A stretch of DNA of 64,000 nt from Sorex araneus (lineage: Eukaryota > Chordata > Mammalia > Eulipotyphla > Soricidae), in NCBI RefSeq assembly GCF_027595985.1, contig NC_073302.1, forward strand, positions 10,294,966 to 10,358,965, read 5' to 3'. This document shows positions 48,031 to 58,074 of the stretch, one piece after another. The notes under the pieces were generated by a model, which searched no databases, was not told where the DNA came from, and saw only the letters and a list, made by a program, of their open reading frames with translations. The stretch's first letter is position 1. Each line of letters opens with the position of its first letter. The translations under genes and the position numbers were made by a program.

Positions 48031-48267
48031 AATTGCTGCATCTAGTACTCGCAATTTTATGGAGTATTGGGGATACAATGGTTATGGAGTGGAAATAGTG
48101 GGCATCCTTGCCTTCTGTTGGATCTCAGAGGGAGATTCCTTCACCACTGAGTATGATGCTAGCTGTGGGTCTGTATCTGTAATAAAGGCTTAAACTAAAG
48201 AAAATCTTTAGTCTCTATGAACTCCATCTTCTCCTGGGACAATAATGAAACAATGTAAAAGCAGTAA

Positions 48268-48420
48268 CCTTGTAGGGCCAGAAGATAGTAAAACCTTTTG
48301 CCTTTCATGAAGTCAGCACAGGTTCAGTACCTTGACACTTAACATGGTCCTCCAAACACCAGAAGAAATGATCCCTATCACAGAGTGAGGTGAAAGCCCT
48401 GAGCACCACTGGATGTGAAG
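48268..48420 (+). mobile_element. Degraded SOR-type SINE
   Basis: TAGGGCCAGAAGATAGTAAA head, GGTTCAGTACCTTG at the B-box position and GCCCTGAGCACCACTGG near the end follow the SOR layout with many changes. Confidence 0.5.
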
Positions 48421-48478
48421 GGAGAGGAAAGAAGAGAGGAGGGGAAGGAAAGTCGAAGAGGGGAGAGGAGGGAAGGAT
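48417..48478. repeat. Purine-rich (GA) tract
   Basis: About 60 bp almost wholly of G and A (GAGAGGAAAGAAGAGAGGAG and similar), just after the degraded SINE and probably grown from its tail. Confidence 0.7.
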
Positions 48479-48954
48479 CCAGTGCTAGGCTCTGAATAGT
48501 GGAAGACAGGAGAATTAACTACACAAACTCTGCCCTAAAGTATAATTATGAAGAAGGCAGTGTCATAAAAATGACAGACCATATATGTGATATTAACTTG
48601 AGGGGAACATTGATAGGGACAATACATGTTGAAGGAAAACTTGAGAAGGACCATGTACATATAAAATATTCTCTGAAAAATCTTAATGTAGTTCAGTTCC
48701 TTATATCTATTGATGCATATTATAGAAAGAATATTGTTCTGATATACAAAATATTGCATCACATTGTTATTATGTCATGTGGAGACAGCTTAGGTCACTT
48801 TCAGGGATTTGTAAATAATATATTAATAAACTATTATATGTCTATGTATGCTTATGAATGTATTCATCTCTTGGTGTAATACACAAATTTAATGACACTC
48901 ATAGTGGATATGCATTGTACACCTGTGTGCTTGAGCATTAATGATTTAAGTAAA

Positions 48955-49290
48955 TGTAGGGAGCCATTTTACCTTACTGATCTTATCCTGTCACTATTTG
49001 TTTAATCACTAGCTAACCCCATGCCACACCTAGCAAAGGTTGCCACTCCTAATCTTACTGATCTTATCCTATCAGCATTTGTTTATTACTAGCTAAATCC
49101 CGTGCCACACCCTGCATATCTGTTGGGGGTCCTGGCACCACCTCCTCCCAACAGGGAGGTATAAATACTGTAACTGCCATAGAATAAATGCCTTTCTCCC
49201 TCCTCCGGGCTCTGCGTCTGTTCCTTCGGCTGCGCCCTAGGAAGGGTTCTCCCTGCTGAACAGAACGAGACCTCCACATCGACTTCCACA
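48955..49290 (+). repeat. 5' LTR (336 bp)
   Basis: Starts TGTAGGGAGCC and ends GACTTCCACA. A diverged 81-bp tandem duplication in U3 (units starting CTTACTGATCTTATCCT at 48973 and 49054) may be an enhancer. A TATA-like TATAAATA lies at 49160-49167 and the AATAAA signal at 49183-49188. With a start expected near 49190, the polyadenylation signal lies in U3 and R would be short. It differs from the 3' LTR only at 49118 (A against T). Confidence 0.95.
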
Positions 49291-49292
49291 CC

Positions 49293-49307
49293 TGGTGCCC
49301 AACGTGG
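49293..49307 (+). promoter_or_regulatory. Primer binding site, tRNA-Lys-1,2 type
   Basis: TGGTGCCCAACGTGG lies two bases after the LTR end. It matches the Lys-1,2 primer site used by betaretroviruses except for one base (T where C is usual at the fourth position). A possible splice donor, GTGAGT, follows at 49328-49333. Confidence 0.85.
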
Positions 49308-49711
49308 CTGTCGAATTCACGGAAAAAGTGAGTATTTCTGAGGGTTGCCTTTCTCTTGGCACACACCGTGGTGCGGGAATGGCCTACTTACCCTCTGATT
49401 CTTCCATCCCTACCTACTCCTGGGAATCCCCAGTTATTTGCATCCTTTGTCTCGTTAATTTTATTTGGATCTTAAATGAGATTTTTAAGGCGAGAAAAAG
49501 TCAGCCATTTTCAGAGATTCAGCACCGTGTTTCCGAAATTGAGATTTTTTTGAGGAAAAAGTATGAGAGTTCAGAGGCTTCCTCAGTCTTTGGGGATGAG
49601 GCACCCCCCATGCAGGGGACTGACTCCTCCCGCGCAGAGGCACCTCCGAGACTTTATCCTGTGACTTCTGATATCCCCGATCCCTCTCCTCCGGAACTTA
49701 AATCCTTGCCC

Positions 49712-49798
49712 CTGGAGGACAAGGCTACCCAGGTAGATGAGGAGGAGAGGTGTAAGCTGGAGGACAAGGCTACCCAGGTAGATGAGGAGGAGAGGTGT
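49712..49798. repeat. 45-bp tandem duplication inside gag
   Basis: Two copies of a 42-bp identical sequence starting CTGGAGGACAAGG (49712-49753, 49757-49798), period 45 bp, encoding LEDKATQVDEEERC twice. It keeps the frame and is recent, as no base differs. Confidence 0.95.
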
Positions 49799-51044
49799 CA
49801 GCCGTCAGCTCCACCACTCCATTATCTGTCCCATGACACTGCCTTTTTTAATCCCCCATACGCCAGTGAGGCACCCCGCCAGCTTGCCCAGGACACCGCC
49901 GCCTAAATAAGGCAGCTGGTTCAGGAACTAGTGAGTGCCCTGCAGCCTTCTACCCTTTCCCAAGAATCTAGTGCAAACTCGGTCTCTCCTCTGCCCTGCC
50001 ACACTCTAGCTTCAAAACCTATGGCTGCCTTCCCAGTTACCAGGTCCCATTCTCGGGCCCCCAAATACCCCACCTCTGCCACGGCTCCACCTGATGATGA
50101 TCCCTCAGACAGAGAAGTTGACGAGGCCGATCAGCCTGAGGAAGGGGCACATTCCCAAGAGGAAAATTCCCCTCAGGACGTAGCTCCGCAGGCACCAATC
50201 CGCCAAAGCTACCGTAGATTGAAATTTGAAGACCTGAAAGATTTAAAGGCTGCTGTCTCTTCTTGCGGCCCCACTGCTCCTTTTACGCTTGGCCTTTTGG
50301 ACTCCTTTTGTGAGGGATGGCTCACGCTGAACGACTGGTTCTCAGTCGCTAAGGCTGTCCTGAGTAGGGGAGACTATCTCTTGTGGAAAGCAGATTATTT
50401 AGAACGATGCCAAGAAATGGCGTGCCGCAATGTCGAGGCAGGAGGCTCTTCCTCATCCTGGATCTTTGCTAAATTTCAGGGTCAGGCACCCTTTGATTCT
50501 AATGAGGTGCAGGCTCAATTTCCCCCAGGGCTACTTGCCCAAATACATGTGGCTGCCCTCCGGGCCTGGAAGGCACTTCCCTCTAAAGGGTCGGTGGTAA
50601 CATCCTTAGCCAAGGTTCGTCAGGGAGCTAACGAGCCCTATAGTGATTTCATAGGGCGCCTCACGGAGGCAGCTGAAAAACTCATGGGAAACTAAGAGAC
50701 GGATAATGAGCTGATCCGCCATTTGGCCTATGAGAATGCTAATCCCATCTGCCAGGCCACACTCCGCCCCTATAAGCGTGGGAAGACCCTCTCAGAATAC
50801 ATTCGGCTATGCTCCGAGGTGATCCCACCACCCAAAAAATAGGGCATGCTATAGGGGCTGCCTTCAAACAGTTCTCTATTCAACCATCGAGCAGTCAGAA
50901 CAAGCTGTGCTTTGGCTGTCGGCAGCCTGGACATTTCTTAAGAAACTGTCCCAATAAAAAATCGCGGCCCAGACCTAGAAGTCCTTGCCCTAAGTGCAAA
51001 CAGGGTTTCCACTGGTCGTCAGAGTGCCGCCAGAAGGCCAGGCC

Positions 51045-51076
51045 GGGAAACTGGATACAGGGCCAGCCCAGGGCCC
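51045..51076 (+). promoter_or_regulatory. Gag-pro -1 frameshift signal (candidate)
   Basis: The heptamer GGGAAAC at 51045-51051 is in the correct phase (G GGA AAC) with the zinc-knuckle frame. Eight bases later a GGGCC/GGCCC stem (51060-51064 with 51072-51076, 7-base loop) can form. The same heptamer is, from memory, used at this junction by type D betaretroviruses. Confidence 0.75.
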
Positions 51077-51220
51077 CCAGTCCACTCCCTCTCCCGTGTC
51101 TGGGGCATCTCAGAATCATGGGCCGTTCAACCCATCGGCGTCCAGCCCCCAATTCGCTCCCTCTCCCATGACCGGGGCACCTCAAAATCATGGGCTGTTC
51201 AACCCATCGGCACCCAACCC
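51070..51220. repeat. 72-bp tandem duplication in the gag-pro overlap
   Basis: Two diverged copies, in the Gag frame PQSTPSPVSGASQNHGPFNP and PQFAPSPMTGAPQNHGLFNP (24-residue period). Divergence of several bases per copy shows it is older than the 45-bp gag duplication. Confidence 0.85.
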
Positions 51221-52060
51221 CTCTGCAGAGCCATCCCATACTCAGCCGGATTGGATCTCTGTGCCACCTCCCGCACAATATTAGTTAAAGAACAGGGCCC
51301 CCAGATAGTGTATGTCAACGCCTGTGGCCCTTTGCCATCTGGAACTTTTGGCCTAATTATTGGGCGAGGCAATATGCTCCCTCAGGGCGTGCAAGTACTC
51401 CCCGGGATTATAGATGCTGATTTTCAAGGGCAGATTGGAGTAGTAGTTGAATCACTTTCCCCATTTTCAGTCTTGGACGCTGGCGCGCGGCTAGCACAGC
51501 TAATACTCATTCCAATAACAACAGTACAAAAACCACCCCCAATGTCAGAGACTTTTGCATTTTTTGCCCAACGCATTCTTAATCACAAGGGCCTGATGAC
51601 TTTAGAGATCAACGGGAAGGAGTTTTTAGGTCTGATTGACACTGGTGCGGATGTAACGGTCATTGCTGAAAAAGACTGGCCAAAAAGGTGGCCCCTCACC
51701 CCCTCATTGACTCACCTTCAGGGTATAGGTCAATCCCAAAACCCTATGTTAAGCTCATTTACGCTTGATTGGCGCACCAAGGAGGGAAAATCCGGGATGG
51801 TACGCCCCTATGTTCTGCCCGGGCTCCCACTCAATTTCTGGGGCAGGGATATACTTTCACAAATAGACCTTATACTAATTGATGCCAAGGGCCTAGACAT
51901 GCTCCTTGCAGCAGGTTATTCTCCCGGAAAGGTTCTAGGAAAATACCTCCAGGGCACGCCTGCGCCGCTAGCCCTCGACCCAGTGAAAAATGACCGCACA
52001 GGCTTAGGTTTATTCTCAGTAACTGCCACTGCTCCTCCTGCACCCCATACGGATAAGATC
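51182..52060 (+). pseudogene. pro: pro: dUTPase, aspartic protease, G-patch
   Basis: In one open frame: a dUTPase domain (YSAGLDLCATSR, FGLIIGRGNMLPQGVQV, GVIDADFQG-like GIIDADFQGQIGVVVES), the retroviral protease with its active-site DTGA at 51638-51649, and a G-patch-like end (AAGYSPGKVLGKYLQG, NDRTGLGLF). This part has no stop codon from about 51182 on. The frame is -1 relative to the Gag C-terminus, as expected for expression by frameshifting. It runs without interruption into the RT frame, whereas betaretroviruses usually have a second frameshift here. Labelled a pseudogene because gag upstream is broken and its only translation route depends on gag. Confidence 0.88.
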
Positions 52061-54694
52061 ATATGGAAGTCCAATGAGCCTGTATGGGTGGACCAGTGGC
52101 CGCTTCCCACTGAAAAATTACAGGCCGCCAGGTTGTTAGTGCTGGAACAACTCGCAGCGGGACACATAGAACCCACCTCTTCCCCCTGGAACACACCCAT
52201 TTTTGTTATAAAAAAGAAAAATGGCAGTTGGCGACTGCTACAGGATCTACGAGCAGTAAATAAAACCATGGTCATTTTCGGGGCGCTTCAACCTGGACTG
52301 CCATCCCCAGCAGCCATCCCTTCAGAAATGTATAAGATAGTACTCGATTTAAAAGACTGCTTCTTCTCAATTCCCTTGCATCCTGATGATCGCCCCCGTT
52401 TTGCCTTTAGTTTGCCAGCTATTAATTATAAAGAGCCCATGCAACGTTTTCAATGGAAGGTTTTACCCCAGGGAATGGCAAATAGCCCCACACTGTGTCA
52501 AAAATTTGTGGCTCAAATTCTTGCTCCCATTAGGGCACGATGGCCCGACATCTATATGATCCATTATATGGATGATATACTGCTTGCTGGATCTGACCCA
52601 CAGGCCACTATGCTCTGTTGCAATCAGGTGATCCGTGTGTTTACTCAGTCTGGCTTTCAAATTGCCCCCGAAAAAATTCAGATCGCTGACCCTTATACCT
52701 TTCTTGGATTTCGTCTTCAGGGGTCCCGTGTACTTTTGCAAAAAACGCAGCTGAAGCTTACTTCATTAAAGACACTACATGATTTTCAACAACTGCTTGT
52801 GCATATTACATGGCTCAGTCCCTATCTGAAACTTACCAAAGGAGACCTTATGCCCCTGTATGACCTTTTGCGCGGTGACGCTGACCCTTCTTCCCCTCGG
52901 AGTCTGACACCAGCAGCCTGAGAATCCCTAGTTCTCATAGAAAAAGCGATTGAAGGTCACTTTGTTTGCTCTCTAGATTATCAGCGCCCTTTTCACCTCC
53001 TTATCTTCGCTACTCCTCATTCTCCCACGGGCTTAATTTGGCAGGAAAACCCTGTTTCTTGGATTCACCTTCCTGCCACACCAAAGAAAGTTCTTGTACC
53101 CTACTATCTCTTAGTGGCATCCTTAATTATTTAAGGAAGGAGTTTCTCTCGCAGACACTTTGGTCTTGAACCGGCTTCTGTTATTCAACCCTACAATAAG
53201 GAACAGATAGATTGGCTTCTTCAAAATACTGATGATTGGCCCATCGCCTGCGCTTCCTTTTCAGGAATTTTAGATAATCATTATCCCCCCAATAAGTTGA
53301 TACAATTTATGGCTTTACATCAATGGGTTTTTCCTGTTGTCACTAAGACCAGCCCTATCCCTGGGGCTAAAGTGATTTTCACTGATGGATCCTCTAATGG
53401 CCAGGCCGCCTATGCCTGTGAGGGTGAGACTGTTTCTTTTTCCACAAAGGAGTCCTCTGCTCAGCTGGTTGAACTCACAGCTGTTCTAATGGTTTTTAAA
53501 ATTTTTTCCCTTCTTCCTTTCAATTTATACACGGATAGTGCCTATGTGGCCTTCTCTATACCATTACTGGAGACTATTAGTTACATTAAACCCTCCTCCC
53601 CCGCAACGTCATTGTTTTTGCAAATCCAACAGTATATTCGCTCCCGGCGAGCTCCATTTTTTATAGGTCATCTTCGTGCCCACACTAACCTCCCTGGGCC
53701 ACTGGCGGCAGGTAATCACTTGGCAGATTTGGCAACCCGATCTTTCACAGCGCTAACTCTACAAGCAGATCCGCTGCAGGAGGCCACAACTGCACATGCC
53801 CTTCACCATCTGAATGCTCAAACTCTCCGCCTTATGTTTAAAATCATGCGTGAGCAGGCAGGGCAGATTGTGCACCAGTGCCCTTCCTGTGTATCCCTTC
53901 TACCCGTGCCTCACTTAGGGGTCAATCCCCGAGGACTAGTCCCTAATGCCATCTGGCAAATGGGTGTCACTCATATTCCTTCCTTTGGGCAGCTTAAACA
54001 TGTGCATGTGACTATTGATACCTTTATTTGCGCCTCAGCCCAGACTGGAGAGGCCTCAAAAAACGTCATTGCTCATGTCTTGCACTGCTTTTCTGTACTG
54101 GGCAAACCACAGCTAATAAAAACAGACAATGGTCCAGGATACACTGGAAAAAAGTTTGAGCATTTTTGTAAGAAACTGCAGATTTCCCATCATACAGGGA
54201 TCCCCTATAACCCTCAAGGGCAGGGGATAGTGGAGCGAGCCCATCTCACTCTTAAAACATATATTCAATAGCTCCGGACAGAAAAGGAACTGTACCCAGC
54301 CTCACTTTCCCCTAAGACGTTACTATCTCACGCTTTGTTTGTCATGAACTTTCTTATACTGGACAAAGAAGGTCGCAGCGCAGCGGACCGTTTTTGGCAT
54401 ACTTCCACCAGCCACACTTATGCAAAAGTAAGGTGGAAAGACCTTCTGAGTGGTCTATGGAAGGGCCCTGATCCAGTCCTTATATGGGGCCGAAGATCAG
54501 CCTGCATATTTGATGCTGCTGATAGTGTAGCCCGCTGGCTCCCCGAACGACAGATAAGGCAGGTTGACACACCTGCTCTGGCTGAACCGACTTCCACCCA
54601 GAGAATAAATGAATCCTCTGAGGATAGTGTCCCTTCTGCCACTGCCCAGGAACTTGCTTCTGCTCAGTCAGCCACATCGGGAGTGACCAACTAG
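52061..54694 (+). pseudogene. pol: pol: reverse transcriptase, RNase H, integrase, broken
   Basis: RT begins about WVDQWPLP and has the YMDD catalytic box at 52565-52576. RNase H shows TDGSSNG, the Glu of QLVELTAV and LYTDSAYV. Integrase has the His-Cys zinc region (HALHHLNAQTLR, HQCPSC) and core motifs KTDNGPGY and QGIVERAH, but the first catalytic Asp is Gly (WQMGVTH, codon 53963-53965). One frame runs through it all with nonsense codons at 52919-52921 (TGA), 53132-53134 (TAA) and 54269-54271 (TAG). No frame change is needed. Confidence 0.92.
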
Positions 54695-56509
54695 TGGTCT
54701 CGCTCACAGAACAGTTATTCAGACTTGGCCTGGCTGGAGCAGGAACCAGCGTTACTTCAAGACCGAAGATGATGCCCGTAGGGCAGGATCGGGCGTCTCA
54801 GTGTGAATGTGGTGAGTGGGGTGCGCACCCGCGTGAAAGAAGCACCGGTCCGAGCGTGTGCAGGAGTAAGATTTGTGCGTGTGCTCCTAGTGTGTGCAAT
54901 TGTCTCATTATCTTTCTTAGTTCTGCTTAGTTTTCAACAACTTTGAGAAGGTTTTGCCAGCTTATATCAACAAAAGTGCTTTCTTGACCCGTTTTTTTAA
55001 CAAGCAGGAAACTGGCTGCTCAGGCAGAGAAACGGGGAGCAATGTTCCCAATCGGCCGACAGGGCTCACTTTGCCCTGGGGACTGCTCTTTCCTTTCTCA
55101 GTCTATCAGTTTTTTCCTGCCATTCTTGAAGGGTCAGATTGATCGATCAAGTATATATTTGTGCACATGTGTGATTTTTTTTGTCTGACTGTCTGTCTCT
55201 CTGTCTGTGGAACACTCGAGTATTAGAGCTAGTTTAAAGTCAGTAACTCTTAGATCTGGGCAAACAAAATCAAGGGAGGTCAGAGTGATATGGAGCCCAG
55301 CAATTTAAAAGATCTAAGTATCTTTGGAGCTTGCTAGATCAGGTCTAAACAAAGATTTCTAATCAGAATGTGGCGCCTACAAAGAAATTGAAATTTTCAA
55401 TCCAGATTTCATATTGGGAGAACATTAATAGTTATTAACAGTTGAAATCCTCTTGAATTCTAGTAAGCTAAACATATCTATTGGACTTACATTCCTCACC
55501 CTCCACTTTTACAGGTTGTAGATTTGACCATGCCAGGACCCAGTATCTGGGCTAACAATTCCTTTCTTTTACCCCCTCCATGGGATCCACAGATGCCTCA
55601 GCTGCCGAAGAAGAAACACCTTTTAATTTTTTCTCTAGGATACTCACTTGATCCTGTCTGCATTGGAGTGCCTCCCTGTCTCCCTCTTCACTTTCAGACT
55701 TGGATTCATACCAAGTCCCAAATTCATACTACCTCTGATCACTCACAAAAAGATTTTTTCTTTTCTGGTGATTGTGCATTATTTACCTGTCAATCCAAGA
55801 TTCTCCCCACAGTATAATTTTATTAAGGGCCAGATCGCATATGGTTACCAGTGAACCTGACCAGAGAATGGCAACGCTCCCCTGATAAAGGGCTCCTGAC
55901 TGAAGACCTGACACAACTGCTCCGGCACTCCTGACAATTCCTTGGGCCTCTGATCGCAGCTATCCTGGACTCATTGCTGTAACCACCACTGATGCTGTTG
56001 CAGGAATAGTTCTTCAAGCCTCGGTCCAGACACACAACTTCGTCTAAACATGACAAAATGACTCTTACCACCTTGGGACAATGCAGGCTACTGTCAACCA
56101 TGATGTTGAGCAACAATTGGACACTCTACAGCAAGTGCTACTTTGGGTCCAGGGCTGGGTTAATATCTTAGAGTAACAAATGAGATTTTTGAGTGTTTAA
56201 GGATCTTTGGCTTGATTTGTAGGACCTCATCTTCCCCCAGTTCTTTACCTTGAGGATGCCGGGCTCCCAAGGGTTTATTCTTGTGGATCAGGTTGCCAGG
56301 CAAAGCACTGCAAGGGAGGGCTGATACCCTGGCCCGGCTCCCTGCGAGGTATTCCGGTATAGCTTAGAGGTTACTCCAAAACCAAGGATTGATGGGGCCT
56401 ATGAGGAGCCCCCTGCATAGACCCGATCATCCTTTCCTTCCTCTCCCTGCAAAAATGGAGTCTTTATGTCACAAGGGATACCGGACAATGCCTCCCCTGA
56501 CCACATTTA
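54695..56509 (+). pseudogene. env: env remnant, heavily degraded
   Basis: The 55524-55817 frame (NNSFLLPPPWDPQMP, LDPVCIGVPPCLPLHFQTWI) resembles part of a class II surface subunit. From about 55960 a second frame gives IAVTTDAVAGIVLQASVQ, the N-terminal region of the transmembrane subunit, and a heptad segment QQLDTLQQVLLWVQGW at about 56113-56160 ends at a TAA (56174-56176). Most of the surface subunit and the membrane anchor are missing and frames change. 54931-55500 holds nothing I recognise. Confidence 0.65.
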
Positions 56510-56523
56510 ATTTAAAACAAAAC

Positions 56524-56532
56524 AGGGGGAGA
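56524..56532 (+). promoter_or_regulatory. Polypurine tract
   Basis: AGGGGGAGA directly precedes the TG of the 3' LTR, the position for plus-strand priming. Confidence 0.85.
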
Positions 56533-56868
56533 TGTAGGGAGCCATTTTACCTTACTGATCTTATCCTGTCACTATTTGTTTAATCACTAGCTAACCCCAT
56601 GCCACACCTAGCAAAGGTTGCCACTCCTAATCTTACTGATCTTATCCTATCAGCATTTGTTTATTACTAGCTAAATCCCGTGCCACACCCTGCATTTCTG
56701 TTGGGGGTCCTGGCACCACCTCCTCCCAACAGGGAGGTATAAATACTGTAACTGCCATAGAATAAATGCCTTTCTCCCTCCTCCGGGCTCTGCGTCTGTT
56801 CCTTCGGCTGCGCCCTAGGAAGGGTTCTCCCTGCTGAACAGAACGAGACCTCCACATCGACTTCCACA
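56533..56868 (+). repeat. 3' LTR (336 bp)
   Basis: Same length as the 5' LTR and identical except at 56696. The same U3 duplication, TATA box and AATAAA are present. It is followed by the target duplication AGTAAA. Confidence 0.95.
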
Positions 56869-57891
56869 AGTAAATGCTATGAAAGATTCAATGGCATGCA
56901 AAAATAATTTGAATTTTATAGTTCCAGAGACAAAACTGAGAGAAATCACTTGACTTATTGAGAACCAAGAGTGAATGGCCAACAGACTATGGCATCCAGT
57001 GCTGTCTGGAAGAACATTGGCTATATTGGAGTTGGAGAATATCTCAGTCTTTCCTCCCTCCAGCTGGAACTCTGGGCAGGCAAACAGCTGCCAGGATGCC
57101 CCTGATACCTCGGTCACTCTCAGGTGGCTTCACAGGCTCAGAGTCTCCAGTCCACACACAATCCCCTTCCAAGATCTCACTGGACTGAGGCAATTATCCT
57201 ACTTTCTCCTTAACTAGGAGCTTAGGGACCTTTCACTTCGCCTTCTCTATGTTTATAAAGTTCTATTCTTATTTCTTGGAGTCAAGAATGGACTAAGAAA
57301 TCCCAGGCATTTATGGGTAGAAGGATGCTATCCTCTTGCTCATTTTTTCCTGGGTTCTAGGACAGAAGCTGATCAGAATTTTAATTGGATACAAGATTAG
57401 AATTTACTGAGCTACCAAGAATTGCTGAGGTTTAAAGAGCTGGAATTCTAGGTGAGCAAAGTGTCTCATGTGCTTAGAGGTCTGTACATGCGTTTAATGT
57501 TCAGTGCTATGTGCAAATACCTCCTTGGCTGATATGGATACATTAATATTTCTTCAAAAGTTGTGACTTTTTACGTGTGACATCTGACTTACAATATAGA
57601 TTTTAATAGGGAGAAAAAGATAGAGGGTGAATGAGAAAGAGACTTAGAAGCAGGTTTGTGCGAATGACTTATAGTGATTGTCCCTCCAATCAGACCACAT
57701 GCACCAAAAAAACTACCATTAAGCAGATGCAGATCAGTTCTGAGTGTGGATTGGGGTCTCATCATCAATGATCAAAAATCTCATTCTCCTTTAAACACTT
57801 CTAGATTCTGTGCTCTTACACAAATAACAATTAAGTAAAGACATTGCAGCATCTGAAAAGACAAATGTGTGCTCACTATGAAGTAAAATTT

Positions 57892-58074
57892 CTTTTTTCT
57901 TTTTTTTTTTGCTTTTTGGGTCATACTGGCTTTGCACAGGGGTTCCTTCTGGCTCTGCACTCAGGAATTATTCCTGGAGGTGCTCAGGGGACCCATATGT
58001 GATGCTGGGAATTGAACCTGGGTCAGCCGCATGCAAGGCAAACGCCCTACCCGCTGTACTATCTCTCAAGCTCC
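57892..58074 (-). mobile_element. SOR-type SINE (orthologous to 583-765)
   Basis: Same insertion as in units A and B; T run at 57892-57910. Confidence 0.85.

Larger units (their letters stand above)
49379..51284 (+). pseudogene. gag: gag (MA, CA, NC), broken
   Basis: Would encode the particle structural polyprotein. The N-terminus (MAYLPSDSS) has no Gly2 for myristoylation but carries a hydrophobic segment, VICILCLVNFIWIL, at about residues 19-32. A PSAP late-domain-like motif precedes the CA part, which has a major homology region (RQGANEPYSDFIGRL). Two Cys-His zinc knuckles lie at 50908-50949 and 50986-51027. The C-terminus reads DWISVPPPAQY, as in betaretroviruses, with its stop at 51282-51284. 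Breaks: TAA at 49904, TAA at 50693, a frame change near 50815-50835 and another between about 51052 and 51085. A 15-residue repeat (LEDKATQVDEEERC) and a 24-residue repeat occur in the frame. Confidence 0.9.
48955..56868 (+). mobile_element. Endogenous retrovirus, class II (betaretrovirus-like), two LTRs
   Basis: A 7914-bp provirus: 5' LTR, Lys-1,2-type primer site, gag, pro-pol, env remnant, polypurine tract, 3' LTR. The 6-bp target duplication AGTAAA lies at 48949-48954 and 56869-56874. Gene order, dUTPase before the protease, a G-patch after it, two zinc knuckles and a PPPAQY Gag terminus all point to the beta group. All genes are broken, so it cannot replicate by itself. Confidence 0.95.

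Noticed and set aside
48499-48879. 126-codon open frame before the provirus
   Set aside because: The corresponding sequence in unit B (about 24030-24680) is not open and shows no protein conservation; probably chance in AT-rich DNA.
49064-49366. Minus-strand open frame in the LTR and its twin at 56642-56869
   Set aside because: Antisense to the LTR and leader; composition reflects the LTR sequence and no known LTR-encoded protein is recognisable.
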